Part shown: piece by piece, positions 6,859 to 16,005 of the stretch
Position numbering within the stretch: position 1 is the first letter of the stretch
Layout of the letters: each line of letters opens with the position of its first letter
Assembly: GCA_029565065.1 (NCBI GenBank)
Contig: JAKQOW010000138.1
Span: 1 to 43,238, forward strand
From: Acidobacteriota bacterium
GTDB lineage: Bacteria > Acidobacteriota > JAAYUB01
Direction of reading: 5' to 3'
DNA: 43,238 nt
Notes under the pieces: model-generated
The model's database searches: none
The model's input: only the letters and a program-made list of their open reading frames with translations
What the model was told of the DNA's origin: nothing
Made by a program: the position numbers and the translations under genes

Positions 6859-9800
6859 ATGAGTGACGTATTTCTCAGCTATGTCGAGGAAGACGCTCAG
6901 GTCGCCGTGGACATCGCCGCCGGCCTGGAGCAGGCCGGGTACACCACCTGGTGCTACACCCGGAACAGCCTGCCGGTGATTCCCTACCTGACTCAAGTCC
7001 GCAACGCCATCGATCAGGCGCAGGCCATCGTACTGATCGTATCGCCCAACTCGGTCAGGAAATTCAACCAGGTGAATGTCGAGGTGGTCCGCGGCTTGGA
7101 GGCGCGCAAGCAATTCATCCCCATCCTGCTGAACATCCGCTGGGACGAGTTGAACAAGCTGCAGCCGGATTGGGCGCTGGCCATGGGGGGGGCCGTGGGC
7201 GTGCCAGTGACGCCCGAGACGGTCCCTCAGCTCATTCCGCGGCTCGTGGCCGGCATGAGCGCCAAGGGGATGCTGCCAAAGGCCCGCGAGACCTTCAGCC
7301 GCATCGCCGACCGCTACCCGTTCCCGCTGGCGGCCGTGTACGCCAGCCGCATGATCGCCGGCGCCGAAACCGGCCAGGCTTTCCAATTCCACGAGGGACT
7401 GCGCGACATCGGCGCTGCCGTGATCCGCTACGTGGCGGTGGTGGCGGCGGCGCACTACCGCGGGCGCTGCCGGATGGGCGCGGCGCCGGAGACGTTCACC
7501 GAGGGAGCGATCGGCCAGTTGGTTCAGCCGCAGCCGGACACGTGGGTGGCGCTGGCCCACACTGCGTTGGGCCTCTATCCGAGTCCCGATGACGCCTGCA
7601 TCCGGTCGCTCTACGCGTTCTTCTTCGACCGGAAACATCGGGATGACGCCATGGGCCGCGCCGCCGGCAAATTGCAGGGTTGGATCGGCCAGGCGGGCTC
7701 CAAGCTACCCCCTTTTTCCGGCGGCGACCTGTTCGAGCTGCTGGCCAAATACCGCGTCCATCCCCAGGGTTGGGGCACCGACGGCGCCGTGCTCCCGGTC
7801 GAGGAATACCGGCAGCGGGGAACGCTGCTGGCGGAAGCGCTCGACGCGGCGCTCGCCGAGCTGGAGTGTCTCCTGCAGTTCCCGCTCCTCGGCGTGGCGC
7901 CGGAAAGCAGCGCGGGGCGGGGCGTTGACCGGGCCGTCGCGCTTAAGGCGATGGGCCGGGAGATCGCACCGGTGACCGAGACGGTCCGGACCGGCAAGGC
8001 GCTGGCGGCCGGCCACGTCTATGTGTGCCGTCCCGGTTCCGGTGGGCCGGAGCCGTGGCTGGACCTGTTCCCGCTGATGAAGGTGCGCCGGTGCCGAACC
8101 TGCGACCGGCCCACGGTGGACGCCCTGGGCGGCGGCGGGAAGACAGCGGTCGTGTGGGAAAGCCCGGCCTGCGGGCACACCGACGAGCTGTCGGCCGATG
8201 ACCGCCGCTCGCTGGAGCATTTCATCGCCAATCGCGAGGAAGCGCCCCCGTCGCCGGGCATCGCGCCCTACCTTGCGGCGCTTCGTGAAGTGCTGGCCGA
8301 TGGTGAGATTTCATCGACCGAGCGTGAGAAGCTGGAGTTTCTGGCCAAGATGCTGAAGCTGCCGGCGGAGCGCGTCGCGGAGCTGGAGCAGCAGGTGCGG
8401 GCCGAACTGGAGGGGCCCATTGTGAATCGCCTCCGCGAGCTGCTCAGTCAGGCGCACGAGCTCACCACCGAGCAGCGCGCCGCCCTGCGGGAGATCCCGG
8501 ACGCGCTGCAACCCTCCGCCGAACGGCTGGAGGTGCTCGCAGCGCAGGTGCGCCGACTCACGGAGCGGTACGCCGATGCGGTTCGGGAGGCCGCGACCGC
8601 TGCGGGCGGCATTCCCGCCGGGCGAGCCGGACTCGACGCACTGGCGGCGGAGCTGGAGTTAACTTCCGAGCAGGCCGGACGGCTGGAAGCCGGGGTCTGC
8701 CAAGAGCTGGAGAGCCGCCGGAAGGTCGTCGAGACGCCCGGCACGCAATCGCCTCCCGCCGTCGAAGAGGCCGCGAGCCCGACCGAGGTGGTCTGGCGGA
8801 AAGAGACGGCATCGCCCGTGGTCGGGGTGGCGGTGTTCGGCGATCCGATCCGGGTGTTCAGCGCCGGAGCGGACGGCGGGGCACAGGTCCACGACGCGGA
8901 CGGCCGGTTGATTTACTCGGAGCAGCTGGGCGGCCGACCCTACCGGGTGCTGGGCGCGCGCGGACTGGCTCTGCTGGCCGGGTGGGACGGCCAGCTCGCC
9001 GCCTTCGCCGAAAAGGAGCTGAGCTGGCAGGTCCATCTCGACAGCCCGATCGCCGCCCTGGCGGCTTCGCCTGCCGGCGACCACCTGCTGGCCGGAACGT
9101 GGGAAGGCTTGCTGCGTAATCTGGACCGGACCGGCCGGACACGGTGGAGCCAGCGTCTGGCCGACGGCATCGCCTGCGTGGCCGCATCCGAAGGGCACGT
9201 CGCGGCGGCCACCTACTCCGGCCACCTGGCGCTGTTGGATCTCGCCGGCCAGGTCGTCTGGCTGCGCGAGATGCCGGCCGCGGTCACCGCTGTGCAGTTT
9301 GCGGCGGCCGGCGCCGAACTGCTGTTGCTGCGGCGCGACCGGACGATGACCCGGCTCCGGATCGACGACCAGCGGGTGCTCGAAGATGTGGCCTTCGAGC
9401 AGGCGCTGCCGGCCATGAGCCTGTCCGGCGACGGCCGGCGGCTGGCGATCGCCACCGGCGACGGACATGTGCGCGTCTACGCGCTGGCCGACAAGATGAC
9501 TCTGCGGCGGGACCACGCCTTGGGTGCTCTGGCGGCCTCAGCCGGCCTGCTCATGAATGCGGATGGCCGCTTCCTGCTGGCCGCTGCATCGGACGGCCGG
9601 CTCTGCTTCGTGGACAACCAGACCAACCGGGTTTCGTTAACCGGCGGCGATCCGGCCGCGGGGCCCATCCACGCGATGGCCGCGTTGCCGGACAGCCGGG
9701 CGGTGATCTGCGGCTGCGAACGCGCCCTGACGCTGGGCCGGCTGGCCCGGCCGCGGCTGAGCGTCTCGTTGAAGCCTCTGGGCGCCTTGCGGAAGGGCAA

Positions 9801-10065
9801 TTTCACCCGGGCGGAGCTGCGGCTCGCCAACGAGGGGAGTCGTGAGGCCCGCGCCATCAAACTGGAAGTGGACGGTCCGGTTAACGTCCGCCTGGACGGC
9901 GTGCCGGCGGAGTTGCCGGCCGGAGGGACGGGGGCCACCGCCGCCGTGTCGCTGGAACCGCGGGCGTCGGGCGCCCTGCCCGTGACGGTGCGGGTGCGCT
10001 ACCTGGACGCGCTGGACCTGGAGTACGAAGACGGTTACCGACTGTTGCTCGATGCGGGGGAGTAG
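6859..10065 (+). CDS. TIR-domain protein with TerB-like region and C-terminal beta-propeller
   Basis: 1068 residues. The N terminus (about 1-140) is a TIR domain: SDVFLSYVEEDAQVA, GYTTWCYTRNSLP, IVLIVSPNSVRKF, then E75 in NVEVV, the likely position of the catalytic glutamate of NAD-cleaving TIRs. About 141-400 is unrecognised. A CxxC...CGH pattern (about 410-438) could bind metal. About 470-520 (REVLADGEISSTEREKLEFL) is TerB-like, followed by helical segments. About 643-955 has repeated beta-propeller blades (GADGGAQVHDADGR, WEGLLRNLDRTGRTRW). The end (about 960-1068) resembles a CARDB-type beta sandwich. The start at 6859 is preferred over 6802 because SDVFLSY is the usual TIR beginning and the upstream residues match nothing. 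First gene of the rightward operon. TIR proteins act as NADases, signal makers or adaptors; which applies here is not shown. Confidence 0.85.
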   Translation: MSDVFLSYVEEDAQVAVDIAAGLEQAGYTTWCYTRNSLPVIPYLTQVRNAIDQAQAIVLIVSPNSVRKFNQVNVEVVRGLEARKQFIPILLNIRWDELNKLQPDWALAMGGAVGVPVTPETVPQLIPRLVAGMSAKGMLPKARETFSRIADRYPFPLAAVYASRMIAGAETGQAFQFHEGLRDIGAAVIRYVAVVAAAHYRGRCRMGAAPETFTEGAIGQLVQPQPDTWVALAHTALGLYPSPDDACIRSLYAFFFDRKHRDDAMGRAAGKLQGWIGQAGSKLPPFSGGDLFELLAKYRVHPQGWGTDGAVLPVEEYRQRGTLLAEALDAALAELECLLQFPLLGVAPESSAGRGVDRAVALKAMGREIAPVTETVRTGKALAAGHVYVCRPGSGGPEPWLDLFPLMKVRRCRTCDRPTVDALGGGGKTAVVWESPACGHTDELSADDRRSLEHFIANREEAPPSPGIAPYLAALREVLADGEISSTEREKLEFLAKMLKLPAERVAELEQQVRAELEGPIVNRLRELLSQAHELTTEQRAALREIPDALQPSAERLEVLAAQVRRLTERYADAVREAATAAGGIPAGRAGLDALAAELELTSEQAGRLEAGVCQELESRRKVVETPGTQSPPAVEEAASPTEVVWRKETASPVVGVAVFGDPIRVFSAGADGGAQVHDADGRLIYSEQLGGRPYRVLGARGLALLAGWDGQLAAFAEKELSWQVHLDSPIAALAASPAGDHLLAGTWEGLLRNLDRTGRTRWSQRLADGIACVAASEGHVAAATYSGHLALLDLAGQVVWLREMPAAVTAVQFAAAGAELLLLRRDRTMTRLRIDDQRVLEDVAFEQALPAMSLSGDGRRLAIATGDGHVRVYALADKMTLRRDHALGALAASAGLLMNADGRFLLAAASDGRLCFVDNQTNRVSLTGGDPAAGPIHAMAALPDSRAVICGCERALTLGRLARPRLSVSLKPLGALRKGNFTRAELRLANEGSREARAIKLEVDGPVNVRLDGVPAELPAGGTGATAAVSLEPRASGALPVTVRVRYLDALDLEYEDGYRLLLDAGE

Positions 10066-10125
10066 CCCGTCAAGCCCGGCGGCCGGCGGGGAAATCGGCA
10101 AACGACATCGCGGGAGGCGGAGGAC

Positions 10126-11274
10126 ATGTGCGCTGAACCGGTATGTCTCAAGTGCGGACACCCCCTGGGCGGCAAGCTGACCTGCGCCAACTGCGGCGCG
10201 CTGGCCGGCGGCGATCTGGGCGCGCCCACCTTCAAGCTGCCCGAGCTGAAGATGCCGCTGCCGGGCGTGCCGACGTTCGGCGGCGGCCTGCCCGGACGCG
10301 ACCTGGGCACGCTGCTGGACGTGGGCAAACTCGAGCTAGGCGGCAAGCTGGACTTCACCGCCGGCGCGGCGCTGAACGGCCGGCCCTACCAGCCGTTGTT
10401 CGCGATCGGCCAGCCGGGCGAGGGGAAGGTGACGCTGCGGATGCCGTTCGGGCTGGCGCCGCTGTCCGATGGCGGATTCTGGTTGATCCATTTCTACGAC
10501 GAGAGCGGCCGGGCGCAGCTGCTCCGGTTCACCGCCGCCGGCGAGCCGGCCGGGAGCGCCGGTCCGTTCGAGACGGGCGCCGGCGACCACGCGCTGGACG
10601 CCCCGTCCGGCGTGGTGGCGGACCGGGAAGGGACCTGCTGGATCGTGGACATGGGTGCCAGCCGGCTCAAGCGATTTTCGCCCGAGGGCCGCTGCCTCGC
10701 GGTGTTGGGCGAACCCGGCACCACCGATCGGCAGTTGGACCACCCGCAGGGCATCGCCATGGCGCCAAACGGCGACCTGATCGTCGCCGACTCCGGGAAC
10801 AACCGGGTGCTGCGGTGGGATCCGCAGGGACGCTGCCAGCTCGTGCTGGGAATCAACCGGCCCGATCCCGACATGGGCGGGCTGCAGGCCGGCGAGGAAC
10901 ACGGCGAGCTGGATGCCCCCAGGGGCGCCTGCGCCGACGCGCCGGGAAACATCTATGTCGCCGACACCAACAACCACCGGATTCAGAAATTCGGCCGCGA
11001 CGGCTCGGTGGCGCTCGTGTTCGGCGAGGAAGGGGCGGACGCCGGCCAGCTGTACTATCCGCGGGTGGTGCGCGTGGACGCCGCGGGCGATATCTACGTG
11101 GCGGACTCCAAGCATGGCCGGGTCCAGAAATTCAACGCCGACGGCCAGTTCGTCTACCAGGTGGTCATGCCTGCCGACGCGGGGCTGGTGGAGGATTTTG
11201 CCGTGGACGACGCCGGCCGCCTGCTGGTGGCGCTGCGGAGCGCCAACCTGGTGCTGAAGTTCGAAGTGCGGTGA
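10126..11274 (+). CDS. Zinc-ribbon and NHL-repeat beta-propeller protein
   Basis: 382 residues. An N-terminal zinc ribbon is formed by C7-x2-C10 and C20-x2-C23. After a linker rich in Gly, Leu and Pro, an NHL-type propeller follows from about residue 90: repeated blocks of the form LDxPxGVVxDxxG...IVDMGASRLKRF, GDLIVADSGNNRVLRW, GNIYVADTNNHRIQKF and GDIYVADSKHGRVQKF. NHL propellers are protein or ligand interaction platforms; no enzymatic motif is seen. No signal peptide, so probably cytoplasmic. Start ATG 10126 follows GGAGGCGGAGGA. It lies 60 bp after the TIR gene and 35 bp before the next, in one operon. It complements the propeller at the end of the TIR protein and may scaffold the same complex. 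Confidence 0.85.
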   Translation: MCAEPVCLKCGHPLGGKLTCANCGALAGGDLGAPTFKLPELKMPLPGVPTFGGGLPGRDLGTLLDVGKLELGGKLDFTAGAALNGRPYQPLFAIGQPGEGKVTLRMPFGLAPLSDGGFWLIHFYDESGRAQLLRFTAAGEPAGSAGPFETGAGDHALDAPSGVVADREGTCWIVDMGASRLKRFSPEGRCLAVLGEPGTTDRQLDHPQGIAMAPNGDLIVADSGNNRVLRWDPQGRCQLVLGINRPDPDMGGLQAGEEHGELDAPRGACADAPGNIYVADTNNHRIQKFGRDGSVALVFGEEGADAGQLYYPRVVRVDAAGDIYVADSKHGRVQKFNADGQFVYQVVMPADAGLVEDFAVDDAGRLLVALRSANLVLKFEVR

Positions 11275-11309
11275 GCGGTTCAGCCAATGGGGATGCAGCG
11301 GGGTGAAGC

Positions 11310-14300
11310 ATGATCGAGGTGGGTGCCGCATCAGCGAGTGATCTGGTCGTGGTGGACTTCCGGCTGAAGCTGCCGGGTGACGTGCGCACGGTCCACCTGC
11401 TGGGCGACTTCAACGGATGGAGTCCCGAGGCGCACGCCCTGGAGCAGGGCGCGTCCCGGGGCAAGTCCCACACCTGGGAGATCAGCCTCGAGCTGCCCCG
11501 GAACAGGATCTTCCAGTTCTGTTACGAGCTGGACGGCGCTCGGCGCATTCCCGATCCGGACATGCTGCGCGTGCCGGGTCCGGGCGGGCAGCAACTCTCG
11601 ATGCTGGATACGGCGCTGCCGGACCACGACGCGTCCGGTGCGCCGGCGCCGCGGCGCGCCCGCTCGGCCAAGGCGCGGGTGCGGCAGGTGAACGTGGTGA
11701 GCGCAACCCGCCTGGAGGCGGAGGTGCACAGGGCCATGGCCGACCCGGCGCGGCGGCTGCAGCTGGCGATGGAGCTCTGCCAACGGGCTCGACAATCCCG
11801 TTTGCCCGACGAGCGCGTGCGGTTGTTCGGCCACGCCATCGATCTGGATCCGTTCGAGCTGGAGTACCGGCTGGCCCTGGGCGCCGCGCTGACGGATGGC
11901 GGCCAGCCCAAGGCGGCGGCGGACGTCATCCAGCGCGCGCTCGCGCTGTGGCCGGGTGCGCCGGCGGCCTGCCTGCTTCTGGGGCAGGCGCTGCTCGCGG
12001 ACGGCCGGCCCCATGAGGCGCTGGAGCACCTGGCCAAAGTGCCCGCCGACGGCGCCATGGGACGGCAGGCCGCGTTCGAGCGAGTGGAGGCGGCCTTGCG
12101 CCTGGCCAAGGGCGGCGCGGACTGGGACAAGGTTCAGGACGAGCTGGCCAAACTCGATGTGGATGCGGACAGCGTGGGGCTGTTCTGCGAAAAATGCCTG
12201 AAGATCGCGGTCGAGGCGAACGACCCGGATCGCACGGTGGATCTCCTCGGGCTGGCCCACCGGAAACTCGGCGCCCCGCTGGCGGGGCATCCGGCCTACC
12301 GGCTGCTGGAACAGGTGGCCATGTTCGAGCCGCAATCGGTGCTGGCCAACGCGGCGCAGCTTCCGGTGCAGCAGTCGGGCGGCGCAAGCGGCCCACCCGC
12401 CGGAGACGTCGACCGGCTCGAGAACCTGCTCAAGGCCTACCGGCTGGCGCAAGCGGTGCCCGCCGGCGACGACGGGGACCGGGTGAAGTTCGTCGGCGCC
12501 TGGCAGCGGCTGGTGGAGCGGCAGGGCGACGCCTGGCCGGAGCTCAAGGACGCCTATCTCGTCCAACTCGACCGGTGGGCGGACGAGGCTTACAAAGGCA
12601 AGAAATTCCAGTTGGCGGGACTGCTCTGGAACGAGGCCGAGCGGATCGATCCGTACAATCCGGCCGTGCTGCAGAACCTGGCCCTGGTGTACACCCGGCA
12701 GGACAACGAGGACGGCCAGCGCCACTACTGGGACCGCCTCACCCGGGTGTTGAACCTCTACTGCGAAATGGCGCCCGAGGCCGATGGCTTCAGCCGGCTG
12801 CTGGCCCAGAAGCACCAGGCGTTCGTCGAGGCGGCAAACAAGGCGCTGCCCACGGCCGCCCGGATCCGGGAACGGCTGGAACTGGCGGAGGACTGGGTGC
12901 GGGAGGCGGTGCCGCTGCTGGCGCTGCGTCAGCTCGAATTCCGGAATCCGATGTTCCGCTGCGGGATCTGGCGGGACGACTATCGGAACAAGGCCGAGCG
13001 GGAGCGGATGCTCACAGCCGCCGTCACCGCCACCCGGCAGTGGCTGGAATTGGCCGCCGAATGGTCCGGGCTGCCGGCCGACCGCTCCGAGCTGGTCCAG
13101 ACACGGCGCATCCGTCTGGACCATGCCCGGCAGTCGGCCGCGGCGGCCGGTCCCGACAGCCGCCGCCACTACAACGACGAGCGGGACGCGTTCAAGCTGC
13201 ACCGGGACCAGGCGGTCCATCAATATCTGATGCTGATGCATGTGCTGAAGCTGCTGATCAAGCAAATGCAAGAGCAGGGGGAAACGCTGGCGGAGGCGGA
13301 ATTGGAGCGCTACCGCACCGTCGCCCGCGGCGTGCTGGCCTTCCCCCACGAGCTCATGAAAGCCGGGGCGATGCAGCTCATCCCCGACTTCGATCCGGAT
13401 ACCGACATGGCCGCGGAGGCATATGCGGTCGCCCTGTTTCCCTGGTTGACGAAAGGCCGCGAACTGATGGAACAGCAGCGCCCCGAGGCGGCCGGTCAGT
13501 GCTACCAGACCGCCTGCGAGCTGGCCCCTGAATTCATGCCGGCTGTGTTTCAGCTGGCCCAGTGTCTGGCCATGCAGAAGCGATGGGACGAGGCCTGGAA
13601 AGCCGCGCGGCAGGCGCTGGCCCTCTGCAAACCGGATGACGAGCATCATGCCATGCTGGCCAGTTTTGTGGAGCAGATGGACATCGCCCGGGTGCAAAGC
13701 CGCCTGGAGAAGGTCCAGCGATACCTTCAGAACCAGCAGGCGGAAGAGGCGGTCATCGCGGCGCTCGAAGTGCTCGATGACCATCCGGAACATCCGTACG
13801 TGCTCTTCATGCTGGCCCAGGCCTATCTGTCCAACACGGATTTCGACGAGGCCAAAGCCGCGCTTCAGCGCGCCGCCAAGGCAACGAAAAAAGACAGCGA
13901 GCTCGGCCAAGCCATCGCCAGTTTCGATTCACAGATCGACGAGTACGCCCCGCAGATGCTACTGTCCAAGGCTGTCCCTCTGATGAAAGACGAGAAGTGG
14001 CAAGCGGCCGGTCAGGTCCTGGCCAAGGGTGCCCAGTTAAAGCCGCCCAACGCCCAGGTCACGTTCTACCACGCCGTCTGCCTGGGACGCGCCGGTGACA
14101 TTTCAGGAGCGGAAGCCCGAGCCCGCGAAGCCATGAAGCAGTGCCGCAAACCCGAAGACGAGGAGTTGAAGGGCGAGATCGAGGCGTTCATCGAACAGAT
14201 CCCGGTGATGCTCATCGGCGAGGACGTGCAGAAAGCCCAGAGCCAGATGGAGCGGAAGAACTGGCGGGCAGCCTTAGGATTCCTGGACAGCGCCCAGACC

Positions 14301-14750
14301 AAGGCGCCCAAAGCCGCGATCGTTTACTTCTATCGCGCGGTGTGCAAGCTGAACCAGGATGAACACGATGAGGCCCGTCGAATCGCCCGCGAGGGATTGA
14401 CCCACGCCAAGGGAAAGGCCACTGAGGAGATCCGCAAGCAGCTCAACCAGGTGATCGCGGTGGTGGAGCAGGCCGAGAAACAGCGGGAGATGAACCGGGC
14501 CGTCGAGGCGATGAACCGGGAAGACTGGTACACGGCCGCGGGGATCCTGGAGACGATCATCCGCGATGAGCCGTTCAACGATGTGGCCAAGTTCTACCTG
14601 GCGGTGTGCCTGTTCCGCCGGAGTGGCGGCTACATGGACTATTCCACCAAGTCTAAGATCCGGGAGCTGCTGGCCGACGCCAAGACTTCGTTATTCCTGG
14701 ACAAGGAACTGAAGAAGCAGATTGAGATGCTGGAAAAGGTGGTGGGGTGA
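11310..14750 (+). CDS. CBM48/AMPK-type E-set domain fused to a long TPR array
   Basis: 1146 residues. Residues about 11-100 form an early-set/CBM48-like domain: VHLLGDFNGWSP, then the strand FQFCYELDGARRIPDPD, as in glycogen-binding modules of AMPK beta and branching enzymes. The rest is almost wholly helical, with TPR-like units at about 145-260 and many more from about 690 to the end (for example PEFMPAVFQLAQCLAMQKRWDEAWKAA split over two helices, YVLFMLAQAYLSNTDFDEA, AIVYFYRAVCKLNQDEHDEA, AKFYLAVCLFRRSGG). No catalytic motif, signal peptide or membrane segment is seen. It is likely a large scaffold or recognition protein. Whether the E-set part still binds glucans is unknown. Fourth-largest gap-free member of the operon, followed 37 bp later by the J-like gene. 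Confidence 0.8.
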   Translation: MIEVGAASASDLVVVDFRLKLPGDVRTVHLLGDFNGWSPEAHALEQGASRGKSHTWEISLELPRNRIFQFCYELDGARRIPDPDMLRVPGPGGQQLSMLDTALPDHDASGAPAPRRARSAKARVRQVNVVSATRLEAEVHRAMADPARRLQLAMELCQRARQSRLPDERVRLFGHAIDLDPFELEYRLALGAALTDGGQPKAAADVIQRALALWPGAPAACLLLGQALLADGRPHEALEHLAKVPADGAMGRQAAFERVEAALRLAKGGADWDKVQDELAKLDVDADSVGLFCEKCLKIAVEANDPDRTVDLLGLAHRKLGAPLAGHPAYRLLEQVAMFEPQSVLANAAQLPVQQSGGASGPPAGDVDRLENLLKAYRLAQAVPAGDDGDRVKFVGAWQRLVERQGDAWPELKDAYLVQLDRWADEAYKGKKFQLAGLLWNEAERIDPYNPAVLQNLALVYTRQDNEDGQRHYWDRLTRVLNLYCEMAPEADGFSRLLAQKHQAFVEAANKALPTAARIRERLELAEDWVREAVPLLALRQLEFRNPMFRCGIWRDDYRNKAERERMLTAAVTATRQWLELAAEWSGLPADRSELVQTRRIRLDHARQSAAAAGPDSRRHYNDERDAFKLHRDQAVHQYLMLMHVLKLLIKQMQEQGETLAEAELERYRTVARGVLAFPHELMKAGAMQLIPDFDPDTDMAAEAYAVALFPWLTKGRELMEQQRPEAAGQCYQTACELAPEFMPAVFQLAQCLAMQKRWDEAWKAARQALALCKPDDEHHAMLASFVEQMDIARVQSRLEKVQRYLQNQQAEEAVIAALEVLDDHPEHPYVLFMLAQAYLSNTDFDEAKAALQRAAKATKKDSELGQAIASFDSQIDEYAPQMLLSKAVPLMKDEKWQAAGQVLAKGAQLKPPNAQVTFYHAVCLGRAGDISGAEARAREAMKQCRKPEDEELKGEIEAFIEQIPVMLIGEDVQKAQSQMERKNWRAALGFLDSAQTKAPKAAIVYFYRAVCKLNQDEHDEARRIAREGLTHAKGKATEEIRKQLNQVIAVVEQAEKQREMNRAVEAMNREDWYTAAGILETIIRDEPFNDVAKFYLAVCLFRRSGGYMDYSTKSKIRELLADAKTSLFLDKELKKQIEMLEKVVG

Positions 14751-14787
14751 TGAAAAGGGAAAGGCGGGCAGATTGCGGAGGTGGGGC

Positions 14788-15183
14788 ATGATCCGGCTGG
14801 AGATCACCGAAGAATCGGGCAGCTCCTTCTACGAGCTGTTGGGGCTCACGCGGGAGCAGGTGGCCAAGGCCGCCAAGCCCAAGCGGCTGATCAGCGACGC
14901 CGCGACGAAAGCCTGCACCCTGTATCACACCCAGGCCCAGCGCGGCGACAAGGAAGCCGAGGAGAAAGAGAGCCGGGTCAACGAGGCCGCCGCCATCCTG
15001 AAGGACGAGAAGAAGCGGGAGGATTACAACAAGGAACTGGACAGCGGCAAGGGGGCGACCCTCGAGGTGCTGCGCACCCGGCCTGTCGCTCCGCCCGTTT
15101 ACCGGGAGCGGCAAGCCCGCTTCCGGGTCATCGAGGCGCTGATGCGTTCGGCCGGCCTGACCCGGCCGGTCTGGGAAGGGTGA
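14788..15183 (+). CDS. J-domain-like protein lacking the HPD motif
   Basis: 131 residues. Residues 14-85 align with a DnaJ J-domain: SFYELLGLTREQV for helix I, then YHTQAQRGDKEAEEK and VNEAAAILKDEKKREDY for the loop, helix III and helix IV. The invariant HPD, needed to trigger Hsp70 ATP hydrolysis, reads HTQ (H47-T48-Q49). By family knowledge such J-like proteins normally cannot stimulate Hsp70 and may instead compete for or dock to it. The remaining 45 residues are unrecognised. The start was placed at ATG 14788 after GGAGGTGGGG; an upstream in-frame start at 14722 would overlap the previous gene and adds an unrelated basic segment. Located immediately before the GrpE-like and Hsp70 genes, which supports the chaperone link. 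Confidence 0.8.
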   Translation: MIRLEITEESGSSFYELLGLTREQVAKAAKPKRLISDAATKACTLYHTQAQRGDKEAEEKESRVNEAAAILKDEKKREDYNKELDSGKGATLEVLRTRPVAPPVYRERQARFRVIEALMRSAGLTRPVWEG

Positions 15184-15286
15184 GCCATCGGAGCGGCGTA
15201 TGAGCGGGAAACAACAACCGAAACACCGGGCCCGACGACGCCTGGTTGAATCGCAGGCGAATGCACCAATTCCGCAGGAGAACACC

Positions 15287-15970
15287 ATGACGAACCAGGA
15301 CGCCAATATGCCGCCGGCGGAGGCGCCGGTGGCCTCGGGAGCCGGCGCCGACGGCGCCGGCGCGACCGACAAGCTGGACCGGCTGGAACGGCTGGTCCGC
15401 GGCGTGAGCCGCGACAACATGGAGCTGCAGGCCGCCCTGGCCGCGGTGCGCGGCCGGCTCGAGGATCTGGACCTCGGCGTGAAGGGCATGACGCAATCCG
15501 CCAACCGGGCCATCCAGGAAGGCCAGGCCGGCATCCAGAATGCGGAAAAGCACTTCGCCGGCGCCCTGCGGGAACTGGAAGCCCGCGTCCGCGAGGAGAT
15601 GCAGTGGCAGATCCAGCGCGGCGCCCTCCAGGCCGTCTTTCCGGCTCTGGACGACCTGGAGCTCGTCATCGCCCACGAGCGGCAGGCCGCCGGCGGCGCG
15701 GTGCCCGCCGGGAGCGTGCTGGAAGCGCTGGTCATGGTGCGCCAGAAACTGATGGACGGCCTGCGCGCCATCGGCCTCGAGGAGATCGCCGTGGAACCGG
15801 GCGTGACTGTCTTCGATCCGGCGCTGCACCAGCACACGGCGGCGGATCTGCCGCCGGAGGCGATCCCGGATCTGGACGTGCCCCGGAACACCATCCTGCT
15901 GCTGCGCCGGCCGGGCTATCGTTTCCAGGGCCGGGTGTTCCGGGCGCCGCAGGTGATCGTGAAGCTGTGA
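15287..15970 (+). CDS. GrpE-like nucleotide exchange factor, divergent paralogue
   Basis: 227 residues from the chosen start. A long alpha-helical coiled region (about 35-120) is followed by the GrpE core: QAVFPALDDLELVI, VRQKLMDGLRAIGLEEI, VFDPALHQHTA and the C-terminal beta wing GYRFQGRVFRAPQVIVKL, close to the GrpE signature. GrpE proteins release ADP from Hsp70. The protein is clearly distinct from the housekeeping GrpE at 32371. ATG 15287 has AGGAG with a 6-nt spacer, and codons upstream have poor third-position GC; an alternative start at 15200, 16 bp after the J-like gene, has a weaker GGAG site. Its intended partner is most likely the Hsp70 starting 36 bp downstream. Confidence 0.85.
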   Translation: MTNQDANMPPAEAPVASGAGADGAGATDKLDRLERLVRGVSRDNMELQAALAAVRGRLEDLDLGVKGMTQSANRAIQEGQAGIQNAEKHFAGALRELEARVREEMQWQIQRGALQAVFPALDDLELVIAHERQAAGGAVPAGSVLEALVMVRQKLMDGLRAIGLEEIAVEPGVTVFDPALHQHTAADLPPEAIPDLDVPRNTILLLRRPGYRFQGRVFRAPQVIVKL

Positions 15971-16005
15971 AGTATCCATCCGAGATCAGATAAAGGAGAG
16001 ACGGT

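Noticed and set aside
2877..10065. Calling the locus a canonical Thoeris system
   Set aside because: No ThsA-type sirtuin or SLOG-membrane protein is present, and the SLOG domain here is joined to a phosphatase. Only the logic is similar.
11331..13910. Long minus-strand open frame of 859 codons
   Set aside because: Antisense shadow of the TPR gene; no ribosome binding site and composition dominated by His, Arg and Gln as in other shadows.
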